In this document: positions 44,199 through 55,715 of the stretch, piece after piece | Numbering within the stretch: position 1 is the stretch's first letter | How the letters are laid out: the number at the start of each line of letters is the position of its first letter | NCBI GenBank assembly: GCA_951799425.1 | Contig: OX637409.1 | Span: 13,116,960 to 13,180,959 of the forward strand | Origin: Ilex aquifolium | Taxonomy: Eukaryota > Streptophyta > Magnoliopsida > Aquifoliales > Aquifoliaceae | Length of the DNA: 64,000 nucleotides | Direction of reading: 5' to 3' | Program-made: the position numbers and the translations under genes | Notes under the pieces: generated by a model | Seen by the model: the letters and a program-made list of their open reading frames with translations, nothing else | Told to the model about the DNA's origin: nothing | Database searches by the model: none

Positions 44199-46690
44199 AA
44201 ACTTGTGACGCCCCAAAATCCGGGGGTCCGTTGATTACCCATCAACCCGCGGAACACACATGGATACCGAGTAACTCGCTATCGCACTGTTATGCCCCAT
44301 TTATCGGGGTCCATAATTAAACAAAAATTGGGCAGAATCTCCTTTGTACGGGGAGCTCTACCCAAAACCCAACCTGTGCAATATACATTCACATGACCCA
44401 TCCGATGCCCAATATAAAACAATGACCGCACTGGGTCATTTATCCATACTCATACAATAACATGTCATGTTATATTGGAATAGTCCATATAAGTTTGATT
44501 ACAATTCTTTTACATATATTACATGCTCAAATTTAATCACAAGTCTCATTTTACAAAAAAAATGGATTGAAAGTCACAAGTCGGCTTTTCTTCCTCCTCA
44601 AGTGCCTGAGTGAGTGCCGTCCGTCGGCGTAAAACCCGCACCTGAAATGTTTTCCCGTATAGGGTGAGCAACGCTCAATAGAGTATCTCCTACAGAGGCT
44701 ACTCACCACCCTAGATGCGCATGCAATGTTCACATGCAACAAACAACAATCCGTAACATTCCAAGCAAGGATATGCATTCAATGTTGGAATTTATCGTAT
44801 CATGCCATGAAATGAGATGAGATTCACTCATGCAAATCAACCCGAGCCATTCCCAGCTTCTCAACACATGCAAGTACCAAAGTGTATGGAACCATCATTT
44901 ATGTTGCACATCAAATGACTTTTACCAATCTAGGGTCTTTGTGTGGGGTGGATGTTCATGGGCTTACACCAAGGGTCTCCAACCTACTCGGAATTTATGG
45001 ACTTCCACCAAGGGTTCCGCGTACACCCACACACTTGATGGACCAAGCCAAGGGAGTGCATATCCCAACCACCGGGCCTTGCACCCGAGAGATCTTCTAA
45101 TTCCTTCTTGCTAACACCAACCCTAATCACCATGCAACCTGTTGGACTCGGCCAGGTCTTCGACCAAGTTTTATCGAGCCCACTCGTCATCCACCAAGTG
45201 TGATGTTGACGAACAACCATGCACACACTCACATGATGCGATGTCACCGTGCATATGCAATATGATGTCCCATTGCACAAAGATAACATATTATATGCTA
45301 TGAAAAACATATAAACAATATCAATACATTTCATATATGCCATGGGAAAATTATATCATAAGCATATAATTCCCATAATTCTCCACAATGTCAATATAAC
45401 ACAAGCATGCATATACATTGACAATTTTCATAACACAATTCCAAGCATGTTATCACAATTTTTATGCCAATAACACACTTAATCACAAAAGCACAAAGTA
45501 ACACATAACAACCCACGTAGTAGCCCACATAACAGCCCACCTAACGGCCCAAAAACAGTCCATAAAACAGCCCCGAAAATAGTCCCAAAATAGTCCCAAA
45601 ACAGTCCCTTAAACAGGCCATAAAATAGGCCACAAACAGCCCCCTAAACAGGCCATAAACAGTCCCAAATTAGGCCACAAATAGGCCATAAAATAGGCCA
45701 CAAAAACAGTCCCAAAACAGTCCCGAAAACAGTCCGAAAACAGCCCCTTAAACAGGCCATAAAACAGGCCACAAACCGCCCCCTAAACATGCCATAAACA
45801 GTCCCAAATCAGGCCATAAAATAGTCCAATTACTACTGCCCCATAACAGTCCATAACAGTGCACAAATTCAGCCCCATGGCAGTGCACAAAACAGCCCCT
45901 AAACAATCCACAAATTCAGCCCCGTGTACAAATTCAGCCCCATGGCAGTGCACAAAATAGCCCCTAAAATAGGAATAAAATCCAAGTAGGAAGACCCCTA
46001 CCTCTTGGTGCGTAAATTGAAAGGTAGAGCTTCCAAGAACACCTCTCAAGCTCCCAAAACTTGATTTTCCCAAATCTCCTCCTTTGGATCTTCGGTGAAA
46101 TTCCTCGTTCTTGGTACATACGCGTAGCCCTCGTCGAGGAGATGAAGTTTAATTCTTGGCTTGACGGATTCCGACCCACGGAACTCCGAGAATCGCCGAA
46201 AGAAAACTTGAAAACTCACTTTTTTCTCCCTCTTTCTCCCACACGTTAAAACCAGCACAACCAGCATAAAATTCTCTGCAAAATTTAGATATTTTGCCCT
46301 ATTTATAATTTTAAAGACTTGATTCAGTTCGCGCCACACGCCTTCCTCTTTCCCGGGTCCGTTTCTGCCCCGAAACGATTAATTTCATCCCGGTTTAAGT
46401 TCAAATTAATTTTATTTGAACTTTAATTCAATTATAAGGAAATTTTTTAAAATTTATTTGTGAGGACCTTTGTGAGGTCAGCCGCCACCTAATCGCCTCG
46501 AAATACGTGTAAAATTCGACTATCTCGAATTTCGATGAAATTTGACAGGATAACTCGTTTCCGCGATACGAGTCCAATAGAGAAGTCCATTGTGTCATCC
46601 GAACTCTAGAAACATGAGTATTTTAAATACGCGTTATTGTTTTGCTCTTTTTCAGAAAAAAATTCAAATTTACCCGGGTTTTACAAAACT
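44199..46690 (-). mobile_element. Family B solo LTR (B1)
   Basis: Spans 44204-46685 (2482 bp), starting TGTGACGCCCC and ending GGGTTTTACA on the plus strand, with a perfect duplication AAACT (44199-44203 and 46686-46690). Its empty twin site is in the 3' LTR at 60793-60797 (single AAACT). Sense orientation is minus (TATA-like TATAAATAGG near 46305 on the minus strand). Similar to B2 at roughly 80-85% by eye. It carries a private short-unit array (45510-45965). Confidence 0.92.
45510..45965 (-). repeat. Array of about 11-bp units in B1
   Basis: Some 40 degenerate units of 10-13 bp alternate AACAGTCCCAAA and AAACAGGCCATA types over about 450 bp. It is absent from the matching place in B2, so it expanded after the copies separated. 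Confidence 0.85.
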
Positions 46691-46800
46691 TGCAAAGCTT
46701 GAAACAACAAAGGACCAAAGTGTAAAGCGACACATGGAACAACAAGAACGTGACACATGGAAGCTCTAGCATGGAACACATGGCCCTACTGCAAGACACC

Positions 46801-46832
46801 ATCGTCCGGATGGTGGTGTGGGCGTCCGGACG
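46801..46832. repeat. Paired TCCGGA palindromes in Athila LTR
   Basis: TCCGGA at 46805-46810 inside CACCATCGTCCGGATGGTGG, and the perfect 10-bp palindrome CGTCCGGACG at 46823-46832. They lie about 55 bp upstream of the TATA box. Confidence 0.85.
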
Positions 46833-46885
46833 GCCAGCCTTGGTGGCTTGGCTTGATCCATCCACCTCGTGCTTCTTCCTTTGCC

Positions 46886-46893
46886 TATAAATA
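46886..46893 (+). promoter_or_regulatory. TATA box of Athila 5' LTR
   Basis: TATAAATA in CCTTTGCCTATAAATATGCC. The same context occurs in the 3' LTR at 61009-61016. Confidence 0.6.
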
Positions 46894-46937
46894 TGCCTCA
46901 TCTTCTTCATTTCAAAGAGGCCGGCCACCCAAGAGCC

Positions 46938-47020
46938 AAAGAGAGAGAGAAAGAAAGAAAGAAAGAAAGAAAGAGAGAAAGAAAGAAAGAAAGAGAGAAA
47001 GAAAGAAAGAAAAAGTGAAA
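46938..47020 (+). repeat. GA-rich (AAAG)n tract in LTR leader
   Basis: AAAGAAAG repeats interspersed with GAGAGA, about 50-60 bp downstream of the TATA box, so in R or U5 of the transcript. A shorter version sits in the 3' LTR at 61065-61115. Confidence 0.9.
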
Positions 47021-47795
47021 GAGAAAGTCAAAGCCGGTCTGTTCTACACCGATACTCTGTATTTATACATTTCTGTTTAGTCTTTCTATTTGGATAGTTG
47101 AACTACCACCACTTTGTTGTTTTAATTAATAATAAAAGTGGTTGTGTTTCAAGTGTTCCTTGTGAAAGAAGTTTTAGAGTTTGTGTTTTCATTTGAGTTG
47201 TAATGACGAATACCCGCACTCCTTGCTTGTCAGTAGCGATGGGGTGTGAGTAGTCGTTTATACCCTTCGGTGAAGGGTGAACATATGTATATTATCGGTT
47301 AGATTATGGAAATGCTGATATTTTATTCATATATTTATCTATATATGTATTATATGTTTTATGCATGATACAACGATGTACGTAGTTTCGATTCTGTGCC
47401 TGGAATTATGTCATTGATGCATCATCAACCTGCTAGTTAAACAACCACGGTGTTCCTACTGGTATGGCTTGTCCTCCACCGGAACGCTAAGGATGTTCTA
47501 CTGATGCATGGTACAAAACCTAAATGATCCTCATGAAGGACTTGTCCTTCTGGGTTATTAGGGTTGTTTAATTACTATATATAACTATATTGCCAGTCTA
47601 ACAACCACGGTGTTCCTACCGGTATGGCTTGTCCTCCACCGGAACGCTGAGGATGTTTAACTGGTATATATATATCACAGATGACTTATTGAGTAATTCA
47701 AGTATTTCTCTTGAATGGATTGTCCTTCGGGTTCACTCGAATTAGTCAATTGGCACATCTATAACCAGCTAACCTAAGAAGTTGTTGTGTTATGA

Positions 47796-50321
47796 CTAAT
47801 TGTAAAACCCGAGAAAATTTGAACTTTTGTGAAAAAGGGCAAAATGGTAAATTGCCACTATGGTACATGTTGTAAACCTGAAATTTTCTAGAACTCGGAT
47901 GACGAAACGAACCTCACCGTTGGATTCGTCTCGCGAAAACTAGTTACCCTGTCAAATTTCATTAAATTCCGAGTTAGTCGGATTTTTCGCGTTTTACGAG
48001 GCGGTCGAGCCTCGGGAGACCCAAAAATGAAATTCTGATTTAAAATTTTAAATTTTGGGAAATAAATGACGACAAGTTAAAATAAAAATATTTTGAACTT
48101 GAACCGGAGCGAAATTTAATCGTTTCGGGGTTAAAACGGACCCGGGAAATAAAGGCCGTGTGGCACATTGTGGGCCAAGCATTTAAAGAGTATTTAAAGG
48201 GGAGAAAATCAGATTTCTCTCCCCATTTTGCTCAGCCGGTTTTAACGTGAGAGGAAGAGAGGGAAAGAACAAGTTTTCTCTACCTTCTCTCTACGATCTA
48301 CACCCATTGAGAGCTCAAATCCACTCGGGCCAAGAACAAAATTCGTTCTCCTCGCCAAGGGCTACAAAACCATACCAAGGAGGTCGGGTTTTGGAGAGAA
48401 TCCAAGGACGGGATTTTTGGAGGCTAGGGCTTTGGGATAGGATCGGGTTTTGGAGGCTTCCTACGGTTGTTCTACACGCTACAAGAGGTAGGGTTTATTC
48501 CTACTAAGGTTTATTCCAAACCTAGGATGTTTTTATGAAATGGGTAAGATGGTAGATTGTATATCTCTTGCCTATTGTCGGTAATGTGTTGAAATGGGTA
48601 TTGAAATGGGTAAAGGTCAATTCTAATTGGATTGGTAATTAGAAATTTTTAAATGAAATTTCTAGAATTGGGTATATGGGATTGACCCAATGAAATTCTT
48701 GGGTTATGTGAATTGTGGGCATGCTATGTGCTTATGTTATGCCATGAGAATTAAAGTGTGTTGTTACTTGATTTTGTGATGACATGCTTGGGTGTTATTC
48801 AAGAAAATGTTGGTATATGTATACATGTTATAATATATTGACATTGTAGAGAATTATGGAAAATTATATGTTTATGATGTAATTTTGCCATGAAATATGT
48901 AAAATGTGATTGGAATGTTCATGTGTTCCTCATAGCATATTGAACATGGTAATATTGTTGCACTCACATTGCATATGCACGGGAACATCGCATTTAGTGG
49001 GTGTGTGTGCATGGTGGTTGTCTTCACCATGCATGGTGGATGACGAGTGGGCTCGGGTTAGATGGGTCGATGACCTAATCGAGTCGCACGTTTGCACAGT
49101 TGTTAGGGTTGGGGTAGCAAGAAGGGCTACACTATCCCTCGGGCGAGAGGCCCGGTGATTGGATACGCACTCCGTTGGTATAAGAGTCCATAAAGTGTGT
49201 CGGTGTACGCGGAACCGTTGGTGGAAGTCCATGAATTCTGTGTCGGTTGGGTGCCGTTGGTGTAAGTCCATAAATATCCACCCCAAGAAAGACCCTAGAA
49301 TGAAATGTCATTTGATGTACAACATAAATGACGGATTAGTACACATTGGCACTTGCATGTGTAGAGGAGCCGGGAAGGGCTCGGAGGATATGCATGAATG
49401 GGTCTCACCTCATTCCATAGCATGGCATTGCAAATTCCATCATTGAATAGATTTCCTTGCTTGGGATGTTATGAATTGTTGTTTTGTGGCATGTGAACAT
49501 TTCATATGCATATAGGTTGGGGAGTAGCCTCATTAGGAGATACCCTATTGAGCGTGGCTCACCCTTTGTGGGAAAAACATTTCAGGTGTTGGGTTTGCAC
49601 CGGTGGATGGCTCACTTGGGGAGCATCAAGCATGAAGGGGGCCGACTTGTGGCCTTAATTTTGAGTTGTAAAGTTTTTACCAAAATTTCCATTTTGATGT
49701 ATAAATTATGGGAAATTGTTGTAATGGAATTTTTATAAAGCATGTTATATGGACAATCCTATTACTCTGGTATTGGATGAGTTGGGGAAGGTTTGGAAAG
49801 GATTGGAAATGAAAAATGGAGGAAAAAAGCAAAATTGGACAGAGAGTACCGGTACTGGGTACCGGTACTGAATGGTACCGGTACTGCGTACCGGTACCCC
49901 CTTTCCAGTAGGTTGACAGTACCGGTACTGGGTACCGGTACTGAATTGTACCGGTACCCCCTTTCCAGTGGGTTGACAGTACCGGTACCGGGTACCGGTA
50001 CTGAATGGTACCGGTACTGTGTACCGGTACTCTCTTCAAAATTTTTAGTTTTTCACACTGCTTCGCCCTATTTCCAATCTACGTTTTTCCTTCCTTCCAA
50101 TGATATAAATGGACTATAATGGAGTATAAATCATGGTATATTGAATATTGGTTGAACCCAATGAAAAATCGAATCCGGTTAACAATTGTGAGTTAAGATC
50201 CCGGTTAAGGGGATACTACTACCGTGGTGTTAGGTTGAGTGACATCCACGGGTATTTCCGCGGGTTGACGCGTGGTCAACGGGTAATAAAGGACCCCCGG
50301 AAATTGGGGCGTCACACTAAT
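47796..50321 (+). mobile_element. Family B solo LTR (B2)
   Basis: Spans 47801-50316 (2516 bp), starting TGTAAAACCC and ending GGGGCGTCACA, with a perfect duplication CTAAT (47796-47800 and 50317-50321). Its empty twin site is in the 3' LTR at 61893-61897. It is in the opposite orientation to B1. A TATA-like TATTTAAAGG is near 48190, followed by a leader that resembles that of family A. It carries the largest GTACCGGTAC array (49846-50030). Confidence 0.93.
49846..50030. repeat. GTACCGGTAC cassette in B2 (11 copies)
   Basis: Perfect copies start at 49846, 49859, 49875, 49888, 49919, 49932, 49948, 49979, 49992, 50008 and 50021. Relative to each unit start, copies fall at 0, 13, 29 and 42 bp; the second unit lacks the last. 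Units are separated by 31 bp steps holding CTTTCCAGTAGGTTGACA or its variant. B1 lacks the array, so it was gained or lost inside family B. Confidence 0.95.
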
Positions 50322-50495
50322 ACCACCAGCTAACCTAAGAAGTTGCTGAGTTATGGTTTATTATATACGCACTTTCAAAAGATCAATTGAATAATTCATG
50401 TATTCCTCATGAATGGCTTGTCCTTCTGGTGTGCTTGGATTAATCAATTGTCATGAATACCACTAGCTAACCTAAGAAGTTGTTGTGTGATGATT

Positions 50496-51072
50496 TAAAA
50501 CTCAAACTTCTCAGAGTATTGAAGATATTAAGAGTCATCTAGCTAAGTTGACCCAATCTTTAAGTACGTCAGAGAAAGGAAAGTTTCCATCTCAACCTAA
50601 ACCTCCACAAAGTCAGAGTCAAGTTAATTCTGTGTCATTTGAAGCCTCGACAAGTCAAGTACAAACAAACACAACATTAAGAAGTGGTAAGGTAATTGAT
50701 AAAACGATTAAACCCAAGATTCCAAAGAAAATACGTAAGTCAATTCCTGTAAATGAACCGCTTGAACTTGAACCTTTAGTCAAAAAGCAAGAAGAAGTAC
50801 AAAATGAAAAAGATCCTCCATGTCCTATTCCTTTACCTTTTCCTCAAAGGGTTAAGAAACTTTCATCCAAAAAAGATCAATCTGATATTGTCGAATTATT
50901 TAAACAGGTAAAAATTAATATTCCTTTGTTGGATGCAATAAAACAAGTTCCATTTTATGCTAAATTTTTAAAAGATCTTTGCACAATAAAAAGAAGAACT
51001 AATGTACCAAAAAAAACATTTTTAACTGAACAAGTTAATACTATAATACAGCAGGATACGCTTCTTAAGTAA
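50496..51072 (+). pseudogene. Athila gag, N-terminally deleted
   Basis: The open frame 50548-51072 (174 codons) holds the latter part of gag. TTLRSGKVID, then PIPLPFPQRVKK, then INIPLLDAIKQVPFYAKFLKDL are Athila-typical. The sequence before it joins directly to the 5' LTR, so the N-terminal gag and the primer-binding site are gone. Gag normally builds the particle. Confidence 0.8.
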
Positions 51073-51550
51073 AAAGATCCGGGTAGTCCTACAGTCACAT
51101 GCCTCATTGGAAATTTTTGAATTAAACAAGCCCTACTAGATCTTGGATCCAGTTGTAATTTAATTCCATATTCAGTATATCCACAATTAGGATTAAGTGA
51201 GCTAAAACCTTCCAGTATTAAATTACAACTAGCAGACCGATCAATAAAAACTCCACGAGGAGTTGTGGAAGATGTTATTGTCCAAGTTGATCAATTCTAT
51301 TTTTCAGTAGATTTTATTGTTATAGACACATAGCCATGTTGTCAAGCATGTGCATCTGAATACATACCTCTGATTTTGGGTCGACCATTCCTAGCTACAT
51401 CAAATGCATTGATTAATTGTAGGAATAAAGTTATGAAACTTTCATTCAGAAATATGACTTTGGAATTAAATATTTTTAAAAGTGAAAAACGGCCTAGAGA
51501 AGAAGAAGAAATACATGAAATAAATTATATGAATACATTAACTCAGTTTT
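51073..51550 (+). pseudogene. Athila aspartic protease remnant
   Basis: Follows gag after a stop codon, with an in-frame stop in an otherwise open stretch. The active-site motif appears as ALLDLGSSCNLIP (usual ALxDLGAS), then LADRS, then LILGRPFLATSNALI. The protease cuts the polyprotein. Confidence 0.75.
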
Positions 51551-51586
51551 TTTGAAAAGAACTTTCTGGAAAAAAAATTATTTGCA

Positions 51587-52786
51587 TTGGAATCAATACC
51601 TAATACTGAATCTGAAATTACATCTACAAAAGATATACAATGTGAAGAATTGTCCCTAACAATTGTGGAATCTAATGTCAAAGTTTTTAAGCCCGAGTTA
51701 AAACCTCTTCCAACCAATTTAAAATATGTTTTTCTAGGAGAAAATGAAATCTATCCAGTAATAATATCATCAAAATTATTTGAAATTCAAGAAAAAAAAC
51801 TGACAAAAGTTTTGAAAACTCATCAAAGTGTTATTGGATGGACAATAGCAGATATAAAAGGTATAAGTCCACTTCTATGTACTCATTGTATCTATTTAAA
51901 AGAAAATGCTAAACCATCTCGTCAAATGCAAAGAAGATTGAATCCACATTTAAAAGAAGTAGTTTGCGCTGAAGTACTTAAACTACTAGATGCTAATATT
52001 ATTTATCATATATCTGATAGTAAATGGGTCAGTCCTACACAAGTAGTTCCAAAGAAATTTGGTGTTACAGTAATAAAAAATCAAGAAAACGAATTAGTCC
52101 CAAAGCGTACAGTCACATGTTGGTGTGTATGTATTGACTATCGAAAACTAAATTCTCTCACCAGAAAGGATCACTTTACATTACCATTTCTAGATCAAGT
52201 ACTTGAAAGAATAGCTGGTCATGCATATTATTGTTTTCTAGATGGATATTCTGGTTATAATCATATTGAAATTGCAATAGATGATCAAGAAAAAAACTAC
52301 ATTTACATGTCCGTTGGAACTTTTGCTTATAAAAGGATGTCTTTTGGATTATCTAATGCTCCAGCTACTTTTCAGCGTTGTATGTTAAGTATATTCAGTG
52401 ATATGGTAGAACGAAATCTAGAAGTTTTTATGGACGACTTTTCAGTATATGGTGATTCATTTCACTTATGTTTAGAAAATCTTGAAAAAGTACTGATTAG
52501 ATGTGAAGAAACAAACCTTGTCTTAAATTGGAAAAAATGTCATTTCATGGTTACACAAGGTATTGTTTTAGGTCACATTGTCTCTGAAAGAGGAATTGAA
52601 GTTGATAAATCCAAACTTGACTTAATAGCTAATCTTCGTTCACCTAAAACTGTAAAAGATGTTCGATCTTTTTTAGGTCACGCTGGATTTTATAGAAGAT
52701 TCATTAAAAACTTTAGTTCAATATCTAAACCAATATGCAATCTTCTATGTCAGGATATAATATTTGAATGGAATAATGCATGTTAA
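51587..52786 (+). CDS. Athila reverse transcriptase domain
   Basis: An open frame of 399 codons. Visible in order: HPHLKEVV-like fingers, KFGVTVIKNQENEL and CIDYRKLNSLTRKDHFTLPF, FLDGYSGYNHI, SFGLSNAPATFQRCM, then the catalytic FMDDFSVYG (the Athila variant of YxDD) and GHIVSERGIEVD. It ends at a stop before RNase H. Reverse transcription is inferred from the family. As the polyprotein is broken on both sides, this is a pseudogene frame that happens to stay open. Confidence 0.9.
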   Translation: MESIPNTESEITSTKDIQCEELSLTIVESNVKVFKPELKPLPTNLKYVFLGENEIYPVIISSKLFEIQEKKLTKVLKTHQSVIGWTIADIKGISPLLCTHCIYLKENAKPSRQMQRRLNPHLKEVVCAEVLKLLDANIIYHISDSKWVSPTQVVPKKFGVTVIKNQENELVPKRTVTCWCVCIDYRKLNSLTRKDHFTLPFLDQVLERIAGHAYYCFLDGYSGYNHIEIAIDDQEKNYIYMSVGTFAYKRMSFGLSNAPATFQRCMLSIFSDMVERNLEVFMDDFSVYGDSFHLCLENLEKVLIRCEETNLVLNWKKCHFMVTQGIVLGHIVSERGIEVDKSKLDLIANLRSPKTVKDVRSFLGHAGFYRRFIKNFSSISKPICNLLCQDIIFEWNNAC

Positions 52787-53270
52787 TTAGCATTTGATAA
52801 ATTAAAAAACATGTTTATTTATGTACCTATCATGCAACCTCCTAACTGGTCCTTACCTTTTGAATTAATGTGTGATGGAAGTGATTATGCAGTAGGAGCT
52901 GTATTAGGTCAAAAAAAACATAAAAAAATCATATGTTATTTACTATGCAAGCAAAACTCTAAATGATGCACAAATGAAATATTCAACCACAGAAAAGAAT
53001 TATTTGCTGTCGTGTTCGCATTAGATAAATTTCGATCATATTTGGTTGGATCGTCAATTGTTGTATTTACAGATGATGCAGCTTTAAAATACTTACTTAC
53101 TAAGAAAGATGCGAAGTCACGTTTCCTACGGTAGATTTTGTTACTTCAAGAATTTGATCTTATAATTAAAGATAAGAAGGAAGTTAAAAATGTGGTAGCA
53201 GATCACTTATCAAGATTAAACTACAATATAAAGGAAGAACCAATTCCAATTAGAGAAACCTTTCCAGATG
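52787..53270 (+). pseudogene. Athila RNase H remnant
   Basis: Frame-shifted pieces keep ELMCDGSDYAVGAVLGQ, ELFAVVFALDKFRSYLVGS, VFTDDAALKYLL and NVVADHLSRL, the usual RNase H blocks with D, E, D and D. Confidence 0.8.
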
Positions 53271-54590
53271 AACAACTATTTGCAATAACCGAAGTGCCAT
53301 GATATGCAGATATAGCCAATTATTTAGCTACTGGTACTATTCCTTCTAATTATACCTGGACTGATAAAAACAAGTTCCTAAGTGAGGTACATAATTTTTT
53401 CTGGGAAGATCCTTATGTGTTTAAATACTGTAAAGACCAAATAATAAGACGTTGTGTAACTAATCATGAAATCAGTTAGGTAATTCAGTTTTATCACTCT
53501 GAAGCTTGCGGAGGTCATTTTGCTTCAAAGAAAACCGCTGCTATAATTTTGCAGTGTGAATTTTATTGGCCAACTCTTTTTAAAGATGTTCATATCTTTT
53601 GTTTAAATTATGACAGATGTCAAAGAATGAGGAATATTTCAAAAAGAAATATGATGCCTTTAAACCCTATTTTAATTATTGAAATTTTTTATTGTTGGGG
53701 CATCGATTTTATGAGACAATTTCCTCCATCCTTTGGATATCTGTATATTTTGGTTGCAGTCGACTATGTTTCTAAATAGGTAGAGGCAATTCCATGTAGA
53801 AATAATGATCACAGAACGATGATCAAGTTTTTAAGAGAAAATATTTTATCCAGATTTGGGATTCCTCGAACAATCATCAGTGATGGTGGATTACATTTTT
53901 GTAATAAAATTTTTAAAAATCTGATGAAAAAATATTTGATTTCTCATAAAATATCCACTCCGTATCATCCTCAAACAAGTGGACAAGCTGAATTAGCTAA
54001 TAGGGAGATAAAATATATTTTAGAAAAAACAGTAAATCCAGATCGTAATGATTGGTCTTTAAGATTAACTGATGCACTTTGGGCTTACCGTACAGCGTGT
54101 AAGACTATTCTAGGAATGTCTCCTTATCGGGTAGTATATGGTAAATCATGTCACTTGCCTGTAGAATTAGAACATAAAGCATATTGGGCAACAAAAATTA
54201 TGAATCTTGATATGGATAAAGCTGGAATATCATGTAAATTACAAATTAATGAATTAGAGGAATAAAGAAACGAAGCTTATGAAAACGCAAAAATTGCTAA
54301 ATCAAGAACAAGTTTTTCATGATAAAAATATCATGAGAAAATCTTTTGAACCATCTCAAAAAGTTTTGTTATACAATGCAAAGTTTCGTTTATTCCCTGG
54401 AAAATTAAGATATAGATGAACAGGACCTTATATAGTCAAGCAAGTTTTTTACTATGGGGCAATTGAAATTGAAAATCCAGTAACTGAGAATATCTTCAAA
54501 GTAAAGGGGCAAAGGCTTAAACCCTATTATAATGAATTTATTCAAAATGTAACTTATGTGCAACTTTTTGATACAGTCTATGTGTGTTAA
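53271..54590 (+). pseudogene. Athila integrase, broken
   Basis: The HHCC finger begins near 53500 (HSEACGGHFASKKT...CQRMRN). The core has [16 protein letters not shown] and [11 protein letters not shown], which supply the D-D-E set. There are stops at about 53282 and 53777, and a frame change near 54266. After it the polyprotein runs on in another frame (FEPSQKVLLYNAK..., GPYIVKQV) to about 54588. Open stretches are 53549-53779 and 53819-54265. Confidence 0.85.
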
Positions 54591-54983
54591 TTGTTATTTG
54601 ATTATAATTAATATAACTTGTAATTTGTTTGACAGATTAAAACTCCCGAGTGAAAGTCAGATATCCTAATCGCTGAAAGACAACAAATTGCTGGTTTTTA
54701 TTATCAATGTTGGTTATTATTGTTTTTACATTACAATTAAGATTTAATTTAAGTTAGGGAGATGTGGATGTGAATTTACTTTTTGTTTTTAACATAGTAA
54801 TTTTGATTTAAAAATTCTGTTCGTTTTTGTAACTGGCAGACGTTAAAGAACCGGATAGTGAGTCAATTTTTAATAATTTTTGAGTCATTTTTTTTTTCTT
54901 TTCTTTATTAAAAGTTGAAAATGGATGAAAAATTATTTTGGTTAAGTTTAATTTTATTACGTCACCTTTCAAAAGATATACAT

Positions 54984-55325
54984 ATGTTGATCATGCAAAA
55001 AGCTAGGTATATTAGAAATTTAGAAATTTTTGAAAGTTAGGCAAGACTCCTGTGTGGAAAAAGTACATATGCTAAACACCAACGAGCGAATCGTCTTGGT
55101 GGTTATGTAAGATGTGGTCGTACAGAACATTTGAGACAATATAATCAGTGTGCAGAACCAATTTCAGGTCGAGCGTCAGATCGTTTACGGTGGATTAGGT
55201 ATGGGCAGAGTAAGGATTATCCTGAGGCGCCATCCTATTCTACCCCAATGTTAACAAGATACGTGAGAAGTGAAGTTAACCGTGTTACTGGTGTTATTGA
55301 TCCAGATAGTTCTGATACTGACTAA
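54984..55325 (+). pseudogene. Small basic ORF downstream of integrase, one stop
   Basis: From the ATG at 54984 an open frame continues 113 codons, broken once by TAG at 55038-55040. It is basic and Arg-rich. A knuckle-like segment, YVRCGRTEHLRQYNQC, has a Cys-x4-His-x6-Cys spacing rather than the canonical C-x2-C-x4-H-x4-C. Its end is acidic (DPDSSDTD). It lies between integrase and the PF20167-like frame. I do not recognise a family. Confidence 0.5.
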
Positions 55326-55715
55326 ATATGATCAACAAGATATAGAGTTTTGGAAATGACTATACATAGTTGTAAATAAATGTAAATAACTATAGAATAA
55401 ATAAGGAAATTAATAAATAATAAATAACAAATAAAAAAACAATAAACCCAATTCTTTTGAAAGAAAAAAAGTGGTTAGCAAAGCTTTGTAGAATATACAA
55501 AGTAGTGTTTAATTTTGTAAACTGCAGGAATTTACAGGAAAAAGAGAAAAATGCAGAAAATCAGAGAAACAATCTGCAGTTGCAAACCAAAAACCAGTCA
55601 GATAGCATTCGGACGGTAATGCCCCTATGTATACCTTCTACATGCAGAAAGCCGATCAATATCTACCGACTGAAATTAGTTGAAACGGAGTATTTGAAGA
55701 GAAAACAAGAAAAAT

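Larger units (their letters stand above)
46691..47800 (+). repeat. Athila 5' LTR, middle part
   Basis: Aligns with about 60798-61897 of the 3' LTR. It contains the paired TCCGGA palindromes, TATA box 46886-46893, a GA-rich tract (46938-47020) and repeats with the words CCACGGTGTTCCTAC and CTTGTCCTCCACCGG. Confidence 0.88.

Noticed and set aside
46938-47020. GA tract as a transposon end
   Set aside because: Present at the same place in both LTRs; ordinary microsatellite growth explains it.
49846-50030. CRISPR-like reading of the regular palindrome array
   Set aside because: Spacers are short, 3, 6 or 21 bp, and the 21-bp ones are conserved rather than unique; the host is a plant.
49793-50119. 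Frames across the B2 cassette encoding repeated Tyr-Arg-Tyr motifs
   Set aside because: The repeat in the protein is only the GTACCGGTAC repeat; both strands are open for the same reason.
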